A DNA stretch of 64,000 bases from Bacillus sp. ISL-18 (GCF_018613415.1 NZ_JAGGQG010000030.1:1-64000); one strand, 5' to 3'. Numbered from the stretch's first letter, positions 53,140-62,356 are shown. The notes: a model not told the origin generated them from the letters alone. A program made the numbers and translations.

Positions 53140-55197
53140 ATGAACACACTAATAAAAATCGATCACTATTTGACAGAGCAATGTCGCCTTCCTAGTTATC
53201 AGTTATGGGAGAGTATCAATGGAATGGATTTTTCTCTTGTTTCCTCTCATCAATTTCATGATAAGACCCCTCCTCCAAAGACTCTGGGAAAAAGTATCGT
53301 CTTGGCATATTCGGAATATACTGAGTTCCATTTCTATTACCCTAGTCACTCGACCATTGTCCTAAGAACACTAGGATCGAAAAGGTTGGAAATCTATGAT
53401 CAGGAACACCTTACCTTACTTGTGGATCTTCATTATTTACAATTAATGTTAGATAGAGAGAAACATATTCGGAACAAACTAATAGAGAGTATTCGTGATA
53501 TATCTGTTTTAGAAGATTTAGACTTCCTGCTAACAAAAATCCTTGAAAATGCTCTATCTGTTATTCCTAGTGCGGATATGGGGGTCCTTTGGATGTATGA
53601 CGATGACATAGGAAAACTAATTCCTAAGGCATGGACAGGAGGACCTAGTGAAGAAATTAAAAATATGAAAATGAACATTGGGGAAGGCATCATCGGTAAA
53701 ACATTTCAGACTAATCAATCGATCAGATTGACTTCGATGGATGATATTCTTAGAGAATCAGCAACGATGTCATCTGAAAATACCCAGCACCTACTTAATT
53801 CCTTTCAATTTGAAACACTGCAATCGATTATTTCGGTGCCAATAAAGGTAGAAGAAAATACCTTATGTGTATTAATTGTTTATCAGAATGGTCACACGTC
53901 CCTTTTAACAAAGGAGGACCAGCGATTGCTAACAAGTTTCTCTGACCAAGTTTCCATTGCTCTAAAAAATTCAAAATTATTTCTCGATCTCAAGTTACAT
54001 AATCATTTACTGATACAACGTGATGAAATTCACGACACCTTTATTAAAATATCCCTCCAAAGTAAAGGGTTGAAATTCATCGTAAACGAATTAAATAAAC
54101 TAATCCAAAAGCCATTAATCATCTTTGATTTTTCCGAGGACCACGTATTTTCAAGTCCTGGTGAATGGTTATCGGAGTTTCCTAACGAGTTAAAGAAACT
54201 CATTACCTACTGTCAAGAACCATCTTTTCATTCTATACAAGTTCTGGGACAAGAGGAAAAGCTTTTATTCATTTATCCCATTCTAGCTATCGATGTACCA
54301 TTTGGTCTAATCATAGTAGAAATGAATGATGGTATTCTGTTGCCCTTAGATAAAATGATTTTAGAACAAGCTTGCTCAATCATTGCATTAGAAATGATAA
54401 GAAAACACACACTCACTGAATCGTTTTATCAAAAAAATCATGATTTATTTCATGATTTCCTTGAATGTAAAGATAATTATTTACTAATACAAAAAGCTGT
54501 TGAACTAGGAATTGATGTCACATCTAACAATCTAGTTATACTGATTAATATTCCTTCTCACTTGGATATCCAAGTGACCAATATCCAAATTCATAAACTT
54601 ATCTCACTAATCAAACAACATTTTCATTCATATACCCCTATTGTTTTCGGATATCGGAACAAAATCACGATGCTTTGTCAATTTTCCAGTCAAAGCGAGA
54701 AAAAGTATTTATTAAATAATCTTAAAACGATTCAAACGAGCTGGAAGTACTTATATAAAGGAGACTTAAAAATCGGTGTAGGTTCCACTTATCAAGAGCT
54801 TGAATCTATACAAAAAAGCTATACAGAAGCTGAAAAGGCCATAACGTATCTGGTTTCCAAAAGACTGACGGGTATCATGAACTATGACGAAATTGGAATT
54901 AATCGGCTTTTTATTAATCATCCGAACGAAGAATTAAACGCATTTATCAATGAGGTCTTCCTTCCACTTCAATCAGAAAAGGATAAAAGCTTAATGCTCG
55001 AACAAACACTGCTTGTCTATATGGAACATGACCGAGCACCGGGAAAGACTGCACAATTTTTACACGTTCACGTTAATACTTTATATAAAAGGCTTAAAAA
55101 AATTGAAGAAATCCTTGATATTTCTCTAACGGATACAGAAGACATTCTGAAATTGCAGCTTGCATGTTATTTAAGAAAGACGAGTAACTCGATTTAG
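53140..55197 (+). CDS. GAF-domain transcriptional activator with PucR/CdaR-type HTH
   Basis: 685 residues. A GAF-like sensor covers about residues 110-285 (SIRDISVLEDLDFLLTKILENALSVIPSADMGVLWM, GEGIIGKTFQTNQS, SIISVPIKV). A GGDEF-like CdaR linker follows at about 470-590, and the C-terminal HTH is APGKTAQFLHVHVNTLYKRLKKIEEIL. AGGAGGG precedes the ATG. It is divergent from the transporter/amidohydrolase pair and probably activates them when their substrate is present. Confidence 0.87.
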   Translation: MNTLIKIDHYLTEQCRLPSYQLWESINGMDFSLVSSHQFHDKTPPPKTLGKSIVLAYSEYTEFHFYYPSHSTIVLRTLGSKRLEIYDQEHLTLLVDLHYLQLMLDREKHIRNKLIESIRDISVLEDLDFLLTKILENALSVIPSADMGVLWMYDDDIGKLIPKAWTGGPSEEIKNMKMNIGEGIIGKTFQTNQSIRLTSMDDILRESATMSSENTQHLLNSFQFETLQSIISVPIKVEENTLCVLIVYQNGHTSLLTKEDQRLLTSFSDQVSIALKNSKLFLDLKLHNHLLIQRDEIHDTFIKISLQSKGLKFIVNELNKLIQKPLIIFDFSEDHVFSSPGEWLSEFPNELKKLITYCQEPSFHSIQVLGQEEKLLFIYPILAIDVPFGLIIVEMNDGILLPLDKMILEQACSIIALEMIRKHTLTESFYQKNHDLFHDFLECKDNYLLIQKAVELGIDVTSNNLVILINIPSHLDIQVTNIQIHKLISLIKQHFHSYTPIVFGYRNKITMLCQFSSQSEKKYLLNNLKTIQTSWKYLYKGDLKIGVGSTYQELESIQKSYTEAEKAITYLVSKRLTGIMNYDEIGINRLFINHPNEELNAFINEVFLPLQSEKDKSLMLEQTLLVYMEHDRAPGKTAQFLHVHVNTLYKRLKKIEEILDISLTDTEDILKLQLACYLRKTSNSI

Positions 55198-55200
55198 AGG

Positions 55201-55221
55201 AACGGTACTAACGGTACCGTT
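55201..55221. terminator. Terminator inside the end of the sulfite-oxidase-fold gene
   Basis: AACGGTAC / GTACCGTT with a 5-base loop, four bases after the regulator stop; its right arm lies in the last codons of the convergent gene, and CTTCTTT follows on the plus strand. Confidence 0.6.
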
Positions 55222-55798
55222 CTTCTTTAAATGGATTTGCAGTCATCGAATAGCCGAACTCTTCCCAAAATCCTGCTTGATCTTCTGTCATAAACTCAAT
55301 CCCTGACACCCACTTGGTGCCTTTCCATAGGTAAAATACTTCTGGTGGAATAAACCTTAGTGGATAACCATGTTTTCGATCTATGTCCTGCCAATCATGA
55401 TTTTGATCCTTCCACCGGTAAACAAACAAAGAATCGTCCCCTAATAAAGGCTCGAGCGGCAGGTTGGCAGAATATCCAAATCTCTCCCGATTATAGTACC
55501 CATAAATTTTAATGTATTTTACCTCTTCCTTTAATTCAACAAGCTTTACTAACTCTCTGAGTGCAATTCCTTCAAAGGTTGTATCAAATTTAGACCAGGT
55601 GGTTACACAATGCATATTAACGGTAGAAATGGTCTTCGGAAGCTCCATAAATTCCTTATAGGATAAAATTTTTTCTTCTTTTACCTCACCAAAAAGTCTG
55701 AAATTCCAAGTGGTTTTATTGAACTCGGGAACGTCCCCTTTATGAAGTATTGGCCATTTTTCTGTTTCAAATTGGCCTGGCGGAAGCCGTTTTTCCAT
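55208..55798 (-). CDS. Sulfite-oxidase-fold molybdopterin protein, YuiH-like
   Basis: 196 residues from the ATG at 55798 with AAGGGGTGG upstream; the longer frame to 55927 begins with a hydrophobic stretch but no binding site. The molybdopterin-oxidoreductase core is present: TVNMHCVTTWSKFD with the molybdenum-ligating Cys64, GYSANLPLEPLLGDD, RKHGYPLRFIPPEVFYLWKGTKWVSGIEF. No signal peptide in the preferred form, so it appears cytoplasmic. B. subtilis YuiH is similar and its substrate is unknown. It would draw on the same cofactor as the formate dehydrogenase. Confidence 0.87.
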   Translation of the reverse strand: MEKRLPPGQFETEKWPILHKGDVPEFNKTTWNFRLFGEVKEEKILSYKEFMELPKTISTVNMHCVTTWSKFDTTFEGIALRELVKLVELKEEVKYIKIYGYYNRERFGYSANLPLEPLLGDDSLFVYRWKDQNHDWQDIDRKHGYPLRFIPPEVFYLWKGTKWVSGIEFMTEDQAGFWEEFGYSMTANPFKEERYR

Positions 55799-56080
55799 CC
55801 TACACCACCCCTTCTTCCTCTTAACGTTTATTAAATTACAGTTTTTCATATAGATGATACCAAATAATGCCAGCCAAACCAAATTCATAGACACTCTACA
55901 AAATATGAAAAAGGGTAGCGGAACCAATTGAGGACACGGACCCTATCTCTGTTGTTGATTTGCATAGATCCGCCGCATGAACTCCAATAATAAACTTTAT
56001 TTTGTCTGTACACAGAGTTTACACGGACTTAATATTTACATGATACGATGGGTTTACCCACAAATGAGGAGGCAGATTAA

Positions 56081-56878
56081 ATGAATGTGCGTGCAATATT
56101 TATTGATATGGATGGTACCCTGTTAAAAGCCTCAAACATCATTTCCGATCGTAATCGGGAAGCTATAAATAGTCTCGTGAATCAGGGGATTAAGGTTTTT
56201 CTAGCTACTGGTCGACACTATGAAGTAACCGTTCCCTACCACAAAGAACTTAGATTATCCACTCCCATGATCTGTTTGAATGGTGCTGCTATTCACGATG
56301 CAGAGACTGGCAGAGCTATACAAATGAAAACGGTCCAACTGAATGAAGAACGATTCCACCATCTGACCGCTGAAAAGCCTTGTAATGTTATGATCCATAC
56401 AGCAAGCGGGCTATATTGTAAGGAAACAAATGAGGAAATCGAATATTGGACAAAAGTCGGGCAAATTCCGCCACGATATTTTGGAGATTTAAGACTGGCT
56501 AATTATCAAGATGTTCTTAAATATAGTGTTCGCACTGGTGCACCAAGTCCTGAATTATCTACTTTGTTTAAGAAAGAAGCAGAAGTCATCGATTGGGAAG
56601 ACGGGTTTGAGTTGGTTGCTCCTAATGTTTCCAAATGGTCTGCTATAAAAAGCCTACTTACCGAATATGGAATTAGCCCAAATGAAGTCGTCGCTATTGG
56701 AGATGGACCAAATGATATCGAGATGCTTCGTCATGTCGGTACAGGTGTGGCAATGGGGAACGCTAGCGAAAAGGTTAAAGCAGCAGCTCATTTTGTTACA
56801 GGACACCACGAAAATGATGGATTAGCCGAGTTTATCGAACGTTATCTGCTTAAATCATTTGAATCTTATGCTATTTAG
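56081..56878 (+). CDS. Cof-type HAD-IIB phosphatase
   Basis: 265 residues. Motif I IFIDMDGTLL with nucleophile Asp9 and Asp11, motif II FLATGRH, Lys in SKWSAIKSLL, and motif IV IGDGPNDIEML. The large C2 cap between about 85 and 180 is of Cof type. It removes phosphate from sugar phosphates, flavin or pyridoxal phosphates. GAGGAGG lies nine bases before the ATG. Confidence 0.9.
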   Translation: MNVRAIFIDMDGTLLKASNIISDRNREAINSLVNQGIKVFLATGRHYEVTVPYHKELRLSTPMICLNGAAIHDAETGRAIQMKTVQLNEERFHHLTAEKPCNVMIHTASGLYCKETNEEIEYWTKVGQIPPRYFGDLRLANYQDVLKYSVRTGAPSPELSTLFKKEAEVIDWEDGFELVAPNVSKWSAIKSLLTEYGISPNEVVAIGDGPNDIEMLRHVGTGVAMGNASEKVKAAAHFVTGHHENDGLAEFIERYLLKSFESYAI

Positions 56879-56926
56879 AGTTGTTTATTATGACTTTCTA
56901 TTACAAAAATACCGTTACTTTTCATT

Positions 56927-57010
56927 TAGACCCGCCCTATAGGACAAAACCAAACCAAAGTCATCCATATTGTCTAATAGACCCGTCCTATAGGTCAAAA
57001 CCAAAGTCAT
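56927..57010. repeat. Imperfect tandem repeat, two copies at 51-bp spacing
   Basis: TAGACCCGCCCTATAGGACAAAACC... at 56927-56964 and TAGACCCGTCCTATAGGTCAAAACC... at 56978-57010. The first copy has a five-base duplication (CCAAA). It lies between the HAD gene and the membrane protein gene, where I see no gene. Confidence 0.7.
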
Positions 57011-57172
57011 ACGGGTACGTTCCCTAACACAACCAATAAAAATGTATTAAAATATGGCTATCAATTTGATTGCGAGTTTGTGCTGCCATTTTGATGGCTT
57101 TTTCTTGGTGAGCTTCCTGTTAGAGGTAAAAAAAACGAATGTTAATAAAAACGCTTGAAGAGTTCCCCAAGC

Positions 57173-57736
57173 TTATTGTCTTACCGTATAAAATTTTGTA
57201 AAAAACTTCGTAAACCCATAAGCAACCACCGAGATGGCTAAATCGATAAAAAAAATATGAACAATGGTAAGTCCATTTCCTATGGAAACGAGTCCCATCC
57301 CCTTCTCAATGGGTGCAAAACCAAAAGCTATTATAGCACTTAAGCCCGCAACCCATACAAAAAAATTCTTATCAGGTTTGATGCAATATTGATATACAAG
57401 CATGAATGAAACAGGTATAAGGGATGCTGTTATTCCTAAACCTTGTGGCAAGAATGGCAAAAGGAAGTAGTTATGGTCTATAAAACCTTGTCTTATGAGC
57501 GAGAGATCAGTATAGCTCCATAACATATGTACTGTGTAGCCAAAGAAAAGAATTTCAAAAGTTCTCCTTCGGTCAAGCTTCATCAAAAGCACAATCAATG
57601 GAGCAAGCAAGAAGAGCAGTATGACCCAAAACTGCCAGTTTCCCCAGTCTGAATACTTATGCCAATAAGAATGCATTAACGATGTAACCTTCTCACTCGC
57701 CCTGTTTATTTCATTCCAGTACTGTTTCCCTGACAT
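57173..57736 (-). CDS. CBO0543-type membrane protein
   Basis: 187 residues. A charged N-terminus precedes about five membrane spans; the pattern WGNWQFWVILLFLLAPLIVLLMKLDRRRTFEILFFGYTVHMLWSYTD and FLPQGLGITASLIPVSFMLVYQY fits the CBO0543 family common in spore formers. Function unknown. AGGAGG lies six bases before the ATG. Confidence 0.78.
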   Translation of the reverse strand: MSGKQYWNEINRASEKVTSLMHSYWHKYSDWGNWQFWVILLFLLAPLIVLLMKLDRRRTFEILFFGYTVHMLWSYTDLSLIRQGFIDHNYFLLPFLPQGLGITASLIPVSFMLVYQYCIKPDKNFFVWVAGLSAIIAFGFAPIEKGMGLVSIGNGLTIVHIFFIDLAISVVAYGFTKFFTKFYTVRQ

Positions 57737-57965
57737 GTTAACGCCTCCTGCCTATACAGTGAAAAGCCACCTATATCCATATAACAGGCAGCTTCTATTA
57801 AAACATTCCTACTATTGCTTAACAATTCGTCGCAGCTTAACTGCCTACTTTAATAAACTAACCAAGCCCCATACCTTTATACATAAGGAGGTAATATGCG
57901 ACGACATTTCATTTGTTAATGAAATAATACCATAGGAAATTTCACCGCTTCCCTTTTTAAAAAAT

Positions 57966-57991
57966 GATTAACCCTAAAGATTAACGGGTAA
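57966..57991 (+). promoter_or_regulatory. Sigma-B-like promoter of the Mn catalase gene
   Basis: GATTAA (57966-57971), 14-base spacer, GGGTAA (57986-57991), each five of six positions to the general-stress consensus GTTTAA / GGGTAT. The start codon lies 37 bases further on. Confidence 0.55.
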
Positions 57992-58027
57992 TAAAGTATA
58001 GAATTTTAATGAATAAAGGAGGATTTT

Positions 58028-58870
58028 ATGTTTCGACACCAAAAGCAATTACAGTTTGAGGTAAAAGTAGACCGACCAGACCCAATGCTCGCCCGACAAG
58101 TACAGGAAGTACTTGGTGGTCAATTTGGAGAAATGACCGTCATGATGCAGTATCTCTTTCAAGGTTTTAATTGTCGTGGTGAAGAAAAGTATAAAGACAT
58201 GTTGATGGATATTGGCACAGAGGAAATAGGACATGTTGAAATGCTATGTTCCCTAATCAGTCAATTACTGGATGGAGCTTCCCCAGAAGATCAGGCTGAA
58301 GCGGCAAAAGACCCTGCTATTGCTGCCATCATGGGCGGAATTAATCCTCAACATTTACTTGTCAGTGGTCTTGGCGGTCTGCCCACTAATGCCAATGGAG
58401 TCCCTTGGAACGGTGCCTATATTGTAGCAAGCGGTAATTTATTAGCAGATATGCGTTCTAATTTACACGCTGAAAGCCAGGGTAGACTTCAAGTAGCTCG
58501 TCTGTACCATATGACAACCGATGAAGGTGTCCGTGCAACCTTCCGCAAAATGCTTGCCCGAGACCGTTATCACCAATACCAATGGATGGCGGCCATCGCA
58601 GAGCTTGAAGAGAAAAACGGTGTGGTCGTACCCGCTTCCTTCCCTGCTGAAGCTGAACAGGAATCTCAACCCCAGGCCTATGAATTTTGGAATCTCTCCG
58701 AAGGCAGTGAATCCTCTGAGGGTCTTTGGGCAACAGGAAGTGCACCCGATGGGTCGGGAGACTTTGTGTTTATTGAAGAGCCAATCGCCAAAGGACAAGT
58801 ACCTAGCCCAAGTATCCCCTCTGAAAAATTACATCACGATTTAGATATCACTCAATTACCTGCAAAATAA
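58028..58870 (+). CDS. Manganese catalase
   Basis: 280 residues, usual family length. Four-helix ferritin-like core with ligands Glu35 (GGQFGEMTVMMQYL), Glu65/Glu66 and His69 (IGTEEIGHVEM), a later Glu (HAESQGRLQVARLY) and His (ARDRYHQYQW). It splits hydrogen peroxide in the cytoplasm or spore. AAAGGAGG precedes the ATG. A sigma-B-type promoter fits a stress role; B. subtilis YdbD is a comparable general-stress protein as I recall. Confidence 0.93.
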   Translation: MFRHQKQLQFEVKVDRPDPMLARQVQEVLGGQFGEMTVMMQYLFQGFNCRGEEKYKDMLMDIGTEEIGHVEMLCSLISQLLDGASPEDQAEAAKDPAIAAIMGGINPQHLLVSGLGGLPTNANGVPWNGAYIVASGNLLADMRSNLHAESQGRLQVARLYHMTTDEGVRATFRKMLARDRYHQYQWMAAIAELEEKNGVVVPASFPAEAEQESQPQAYEFWNLSEGSESSEGLWATGSAPDGSGDFVFIEEPIAKGQVPSPSIPSEKLHHDLDITQLPAK

Positions 58871-58874
58871 GAAC

Positions 58875-58915
58875 AAAAAACAAGATGATCTCTATCCGAG
58901 TTCATCTTGTTTTTT
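58875..58915 (+). terminator. Terminator of the Mn catalase gene
   Basis: AAAAAACAAGATGA / TCATCTTGTTTTTT, 14-bp perfect stem ending in T6, five bases after the stop codon; symmetrical A/T tails. Confidence 0.93.
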
Positions 58916-59016
58916 GCTCTTTTGAGCGTAGCATGAAAGGTAATTGTAATTTATTTTTTTTAAAATCTACATCTAAATAGGCTTTTTTTCATACTTATAT
59001 TTTGGAGGTGAAAAAA

Positions 59017-59457
59017 ATGCCAAGAGTAAGCTATCGAAGTTCGGACGTTGCCTTAATGGCAAGGATGATGAGAGCAGAAGCCGAAGGTGAAGGGAAATTA
59101 GGGATGTTATATGTTGGAAATGTAATTGTAAATCGCCTTGTAGCTAATTGTTTAGACTTTAAAGGTTTACGATCTATAAACCAAGTAATTTTTCAAGTAC
59201 AAGGTGGAAATTTTTCCTTTGAAGCTGTTCAAAAAGGAAATGTATTTTATCAAAGAGCCAGAACGTCTGAGAGAAGATTAGCAAGACAGAATTTGGAATA
59301 TTGGCGACAACACCCAGGGAAATATGCCCTTTGGTATTTTAATCCACATGCTCCATGTCCCCCCACCTGGTACGGTCAACCACAATCTGGTCAATTTAAA
59401 AATCATTGTTATTATGAACCGAAAGCTGGAACATGCGATACGGTTTATCGCGGTTAG
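59017..59457 (+). CDS. cwlJ: Spore cortex-lytic enzyme CwlJ
   Basis: 146 residues from the ATG at 59017 with GGAGG nine bases upstream; an in-frame TTG at 59002 lies before that site. SleB/CwlJ hydrolase domain: SSDVALMARMMRAEAEGEGKLGMLYVGNVIVNR (catalytic Glu region near residue 21), FEAVQKGNVFYQRARTSERRLAR, and C-terminal FNPHAPCPPTWY...HCYYEPKAGTC. It degrades spore cortex peptidoglycan during germination. No signal peptide, as usual for CwlJ, which is assembled from the mother cell. The usual gerQ partner is not adjacent. Confidence 0.93.
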   Translation: MPRVSYRSSDVALMARMMRAEAEGEGKLGMLYVGNVIVNRLVANCLDFKGLRSINQVIFQVQGGNFSFEAVQKGNVFYQRARTSERRLARQNLEYWRQHPGKYALWYFNPHAPCPPTWYGQPQSGQFKNHCYYEPKAGTCDTVYRG

Positions 59458-59514
59458 AGAGCAGGATTTTCTCTGTTCTCGATTAGTACCATATGTAGTG
59501 CAATTGAAAAATAA

Positions 59515-59555
59515 AAGGGACCACACCAGTTGTACATATACTGGTGTGGTCCCTT
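59515..59555. terminator. Bidirectional terminator between cwlJ and the OFA transporter
   Basis: AAGGGACCACACCAGT / ACTGGTGTGGTCCCTT, 16-bp perfect stem with a 9-base loop; T-rich flanks on both exit sides (GTTTT on the plus strand, TTATTTTT on the minus strand). Confidence 0.9.
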
Positions 59556-59584
59556 GTTTTAATGCGCCATTCTTTAGTGGAAGG

Positions 59585-60856
59585 TTAAAAATTTCCTACA
59601 TTTTTGACAATGTGATTTTCGCTGTTCGCCTTTAATTTTTTAATATCTAGACGGATGAGGAGTGAAACGGCTAGAGCGATGATAAATATCCCTGAAAAAA
59701 TGACCAAAGTCCCTTGATAGCTTCCTGTGGTCTCCCTGACCCAGGCGACAAAGATTGGCCCCACTAGACCAGCTGCAGCCCATGCAGTCAATATGTAACC
59801 ATGAATGGCCCCGAGCTGCTTCGTTCCAAATAAATCGCCGATATAGGCAGGGATAGAGGCGAATCCTCCTCCATAACAAGTCATAATCATATAAACAATG
59901 ATTGAAAAAAGAATTCCAACTGTTATATTTGGCAGCATAAAAAAAGCAACGATTTGAAAAGCAAAAAATAGCGTGTACACATTTGGTCTTCCGATATAAT
60001 CGGAAATCGTTGCCCAAGCAATCCTTCCTGAGCCGTTAAATAATCCCATGATTCCGACCATTGCCGCGGCTCCCGCAGCCGACATCCCTACTAACTCTTG
60101 AGCCATGGGGGACGCAACAGAAAGAATCGCGATTCCACAGGTAATATTGATAAACAGCATTACCCATAAGGCCCAAAACTGTCTTGTTCTGACTGCCTCG
60201 TTGGCGGTTAACTGACGTAAGTCCTGCTTTATTTTCATCGTTCCAGATTTTTTGGCTGCTGCTTCTAGACCCTTAGGGACCCATCCCTCTTTTGGCGGGG
60301 CCAGATACTGTGCAGAACAAAAGATGATAATAAAGTAGGCAGAACCAAGAATATAGAAAGTGTTTGAAATCCCATATGTTTCGATTAAATGATTCATAAT
60401 TGGACTGCTTACCAATGAAGCAAAGCCAAATCCCATGATGGCTAAACCCGTTGCGAGACCCCTTCTGTCAGGGAACCATTTTACCAGCGTGGAAACAGGT
60501 GTGATGTATCCAACCCCCAAGCCAATTCCTGCAATCATTCCGTAAAATAAATAGAGTAATAGCAATGATTCTAGATGAATGGCTAATCCTGCTCCAGCAA
60601 TTCCCACTCCAAAAAACAGAGCGCTAAGTGTACCTGCCGCTCTCGGTCCAAACTTCTCAACAAAGTGCCCTAAAAAAGCGGCGGATAAACCTAAAAATAA
60701 AATCGCTAGGCTAAACGTAAACGATATTTGCTTTAATCCCCACCCCATCTGTTCCTGCAGCGGTTTCGTAAAAACACTCCAGGCGTAAACTGATCCAATG
60801 GAAATATGAATTCCAACGGCTGAGAGAGCGATCAGCCAACGATTTTTTGTTTGCAT
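59585..60856 (-). CDS. OFA-family MFS transporter (oxalate/formate antiporter-like)
   Basis: 423 residues, twelve membrane spans. OFA signatures: GIHISIGSVYAWSVFTKPLQEQMGW in TM1, GIGLGVGYITPVSTLVKWFPDRRGLATGLAIMGFG, and the late FASIPAYIGDLFGTKQLGAIHGYILTAWAAAG. Family members exchange carboxylates such as oxalate, formate or pyruvate. AAGGGG precedes the ATG by about ten bases. It lies 60 bases behind purT on the same strand with no terminator between them, suggesting one transcript. Confidence 0.9.
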   Translation of the reverse strand: MQTKNRWLIALSAVGIHISIGSVYAWSVFTKPLQEQMGWGLKQISFTFSLAILFLGLSAAFLGHFVEKFGPRAAGTLSALFFGVGIAGAGLAIHLESLLLLYLFYGMIAGIGLGVGYITPVSTLVKWFPDRRGLATGLAIMGFGFASLVSSPIMNHLIETYGISNTFYILGSAYFIIIFCSAQYLAPPKEGWVPKGLEAAAKKSGTMKIKQDLRQLTANEAVRTRQFWALWVMLFINITCGIAILSVASPMAQELVGMSAAGAAAMVGIMGLFNGSGRIAWATISDYIGRPNVYTLFFAFQIVAFFMLPNITVGILFSIIVYMIMTCYGGGFASIPAYIGDLFGTKQLGAIHGYILTAWAAAGLVGPIFVAWVRETTGSYQGTLVIFSGIFIIALAVSLLIRLDIKKLKANSENHIVKNVGNF

Positions 60857-60916
60857 CCTTTAAGTCCCCTTTTTTCAAAATGTCTTTTCTTGCTGCTTAG
60901 TTAATTTAATTAGTAA

Positions 60917-62083
60917 TTAGTCGTGAGTAACCATCATCTTAGAAGCTGCTAATGCGGCACGCTGCCTTGCCTCTTCGACTGATTCTCCGTTACTCAACAC
61001 GACGGCCATCCGTCTTCCCACTTTTGTATCAGGTTTTCCAAACACCCTAACCTGTGTGTCAGGAATGGATAAGCTATCAGAAATTCCAGTTATTTGGTAG
61101 GTCTTGCTCTCCATCGTTGCTTTTATCGTATGACTTGCACCAGGTCTCAGTAGCTGAACGGATGGAATCGGGTAGCCTAAAATCGCTCGTATATGTAAGG
61201 CGAATTCGGACAGGTCCTGGGTTACCATTGTCACCATCCCGGTATCATGTGGCCGTGGCGATACTTCACTAAAATAAACACCTTGTGGAGAAAGAAATAA
61301 TTCCACTCCAAACAAGCCGTATCCGCCAAGAGCATCGGTGATTTTTTTTGCAATATTCTGCGCTTCGGCGATTTGATCGATTGACATGTCATGCGGCTGC
61401 CAGGATTCAATATAGTCACCATCTTTTTGGACATGTCCGATTGGAGCACAGTAGGTTGTTCCTGAGGTGGAACGGACGGTTAGCAGGGTAATTTCTGATT
61501 CAAAATGGATAAATTCCTCTACAATTACCCGAGTTTTTTTGCCTCTTCCACCTGAAATAGCTTCTTGCCAAGACCATTCTACATCCTCGATTGAACGGCA
61601 AACGGTTTGCCCTTTTCCAGATGAGCTCATGATTGGTTTAATCACGCAGGGAATCCCAATTTCTTTTACAGAATCCCTTAATTCCTCTAGTGTGTTTGCA
61701 AAAGCATATTTTGCTGTAGGAATCCCTAGTTCCTCACTTGCCAAGCGCCGGATTCCTTCCCGATCCATAGTTAAGTTGACTGCCTTAGCCGTCGGTACAA
61801 TAAGGAATCCTTCGTTTTCAAGGTCGAGTAAGGTTTCTGTTGCGATCGCCTCAATTTCAGGAATCACGAAATCCGGCTTCTCTTGTTCTATCACTCTGCG
61901 AAGTTCTTTTCCATCCAGCATATCGACCACATAGGAACGGTGGGCCACCTGCATTGCCGGTGCGTTTTCATATCTGTCTACAGCTATGGTCTCAAGTCCT
62001 AACCGCTGTGCCTCGATGATCGTCTCTTTACCAAGCTCACCGGAACCGAGCAGCAACACTTTTTTTGTTTGGGTTCCAAACAT
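60917..62083 (-). CDS. purT: Formate-dependent phosphoribosylglycinamide formyltransferase PurT
   Basis: 388 residues, the usual length. ATP-grasp enzyme with LLLGSGELGKETIIEAQRLG at the start, CVIKPIMSSSGKGQTV (ATP loop), EEFIHFESEITLLTVR and FSEVSPRPHDTGMVT (metal-binding Glu). It makes formyl-GAR from GAR, ATP and free formate in purine synthesis. AAGGGG lies eight bases before the ATG. Clustering with an OFA transporter and the formate genes elsewhere in the window suggests active use of free formate. Confidence 0.96.
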   Translation of the reverse strand: MFGTQTKKVLLLGSGELGKETIIEAQRLGLETIAVDRYENAPAMQVAHRSYVVDMLDGKELRRVIEQEKPDFVIPEIEAIATETLLDLENEGFLIVPTAKAVNLTMDREGIRRLASEELGIPTAKYAFANTLEELRDSVKEIGIPCVIKPIMSSSGKGQTVCRSIEDVEWSWQEAISGGRGKKTRVIVEEFIHFESEITLLTVRSTSGTTYCAPIGHVQKDGDYIESWQPHDMSIDQIAEAQNIAKKITDALGGYGLFGVELFLSPQGVYFSEVSPRPHDTGMVTMVTQDLSEFALHIRAILGYPIPSVQLLRPGASHTIKATMESKTYQITGISDSLSIPDTQVRVFGKPDTKVGRRMAVVLSNGESVEEARQRAALAASKMMVTHD

Positions 62084-62275
62084 TCAACACAACCCCTTAT
62101 TGTTTGTCTTTTGAATATAATAACCCATAATTTTACTTCGTTCAAGTGATATTTTTACTTTAAACACGAACGATATTTGTTTGTTTTATTTTTTTATTCG
62201 TATTTTTTTGAAAACGCAACCAACTATTAATCAATCTACCTTTGGCCTTATATAAAAATTGGTAAAAGCAAAAAA

Positions 62276-62294
62276 GAGCACATCCTTGATGCCC
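62276..62294 (-). terminator. Terminator of the repeat-rich protein gene
   Basis: On the minus strand GGGCAT-CAAGGAT-GTGCTC (two G-T pairs) followed by TTTTTTGCTTTT, about 60 bases past the stop codon at 62357. Confidence 0.6.
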
Positions 62295-62356
62295 CCTTTT
62301 CCTTGGAAAAATAATCCTCCATACGGCCTCCACATTCCTCAATGAAGCTCGATTGT

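Noticed and set aside
58990..58997. CATACTTA as a sigma-E -10 element for cwlJ
   Set aside because: The predicted transcript start would fall in the ribosome binding site, and the -35 match is poor.
62131..62175. PurBox-like CGAAC/GAACG motifs upstream of purT
   Set aside because: The two cores point the wrong way and are about 23 bases apart, unlike the usual inverted PurBox pair at 16-17 bases.
62160..62342. 60-codon minus-strand frame after the repeat-rich gene
   Set aside because: No ribosome binding site, and the predicted terminator of the previous gene lies inside it.
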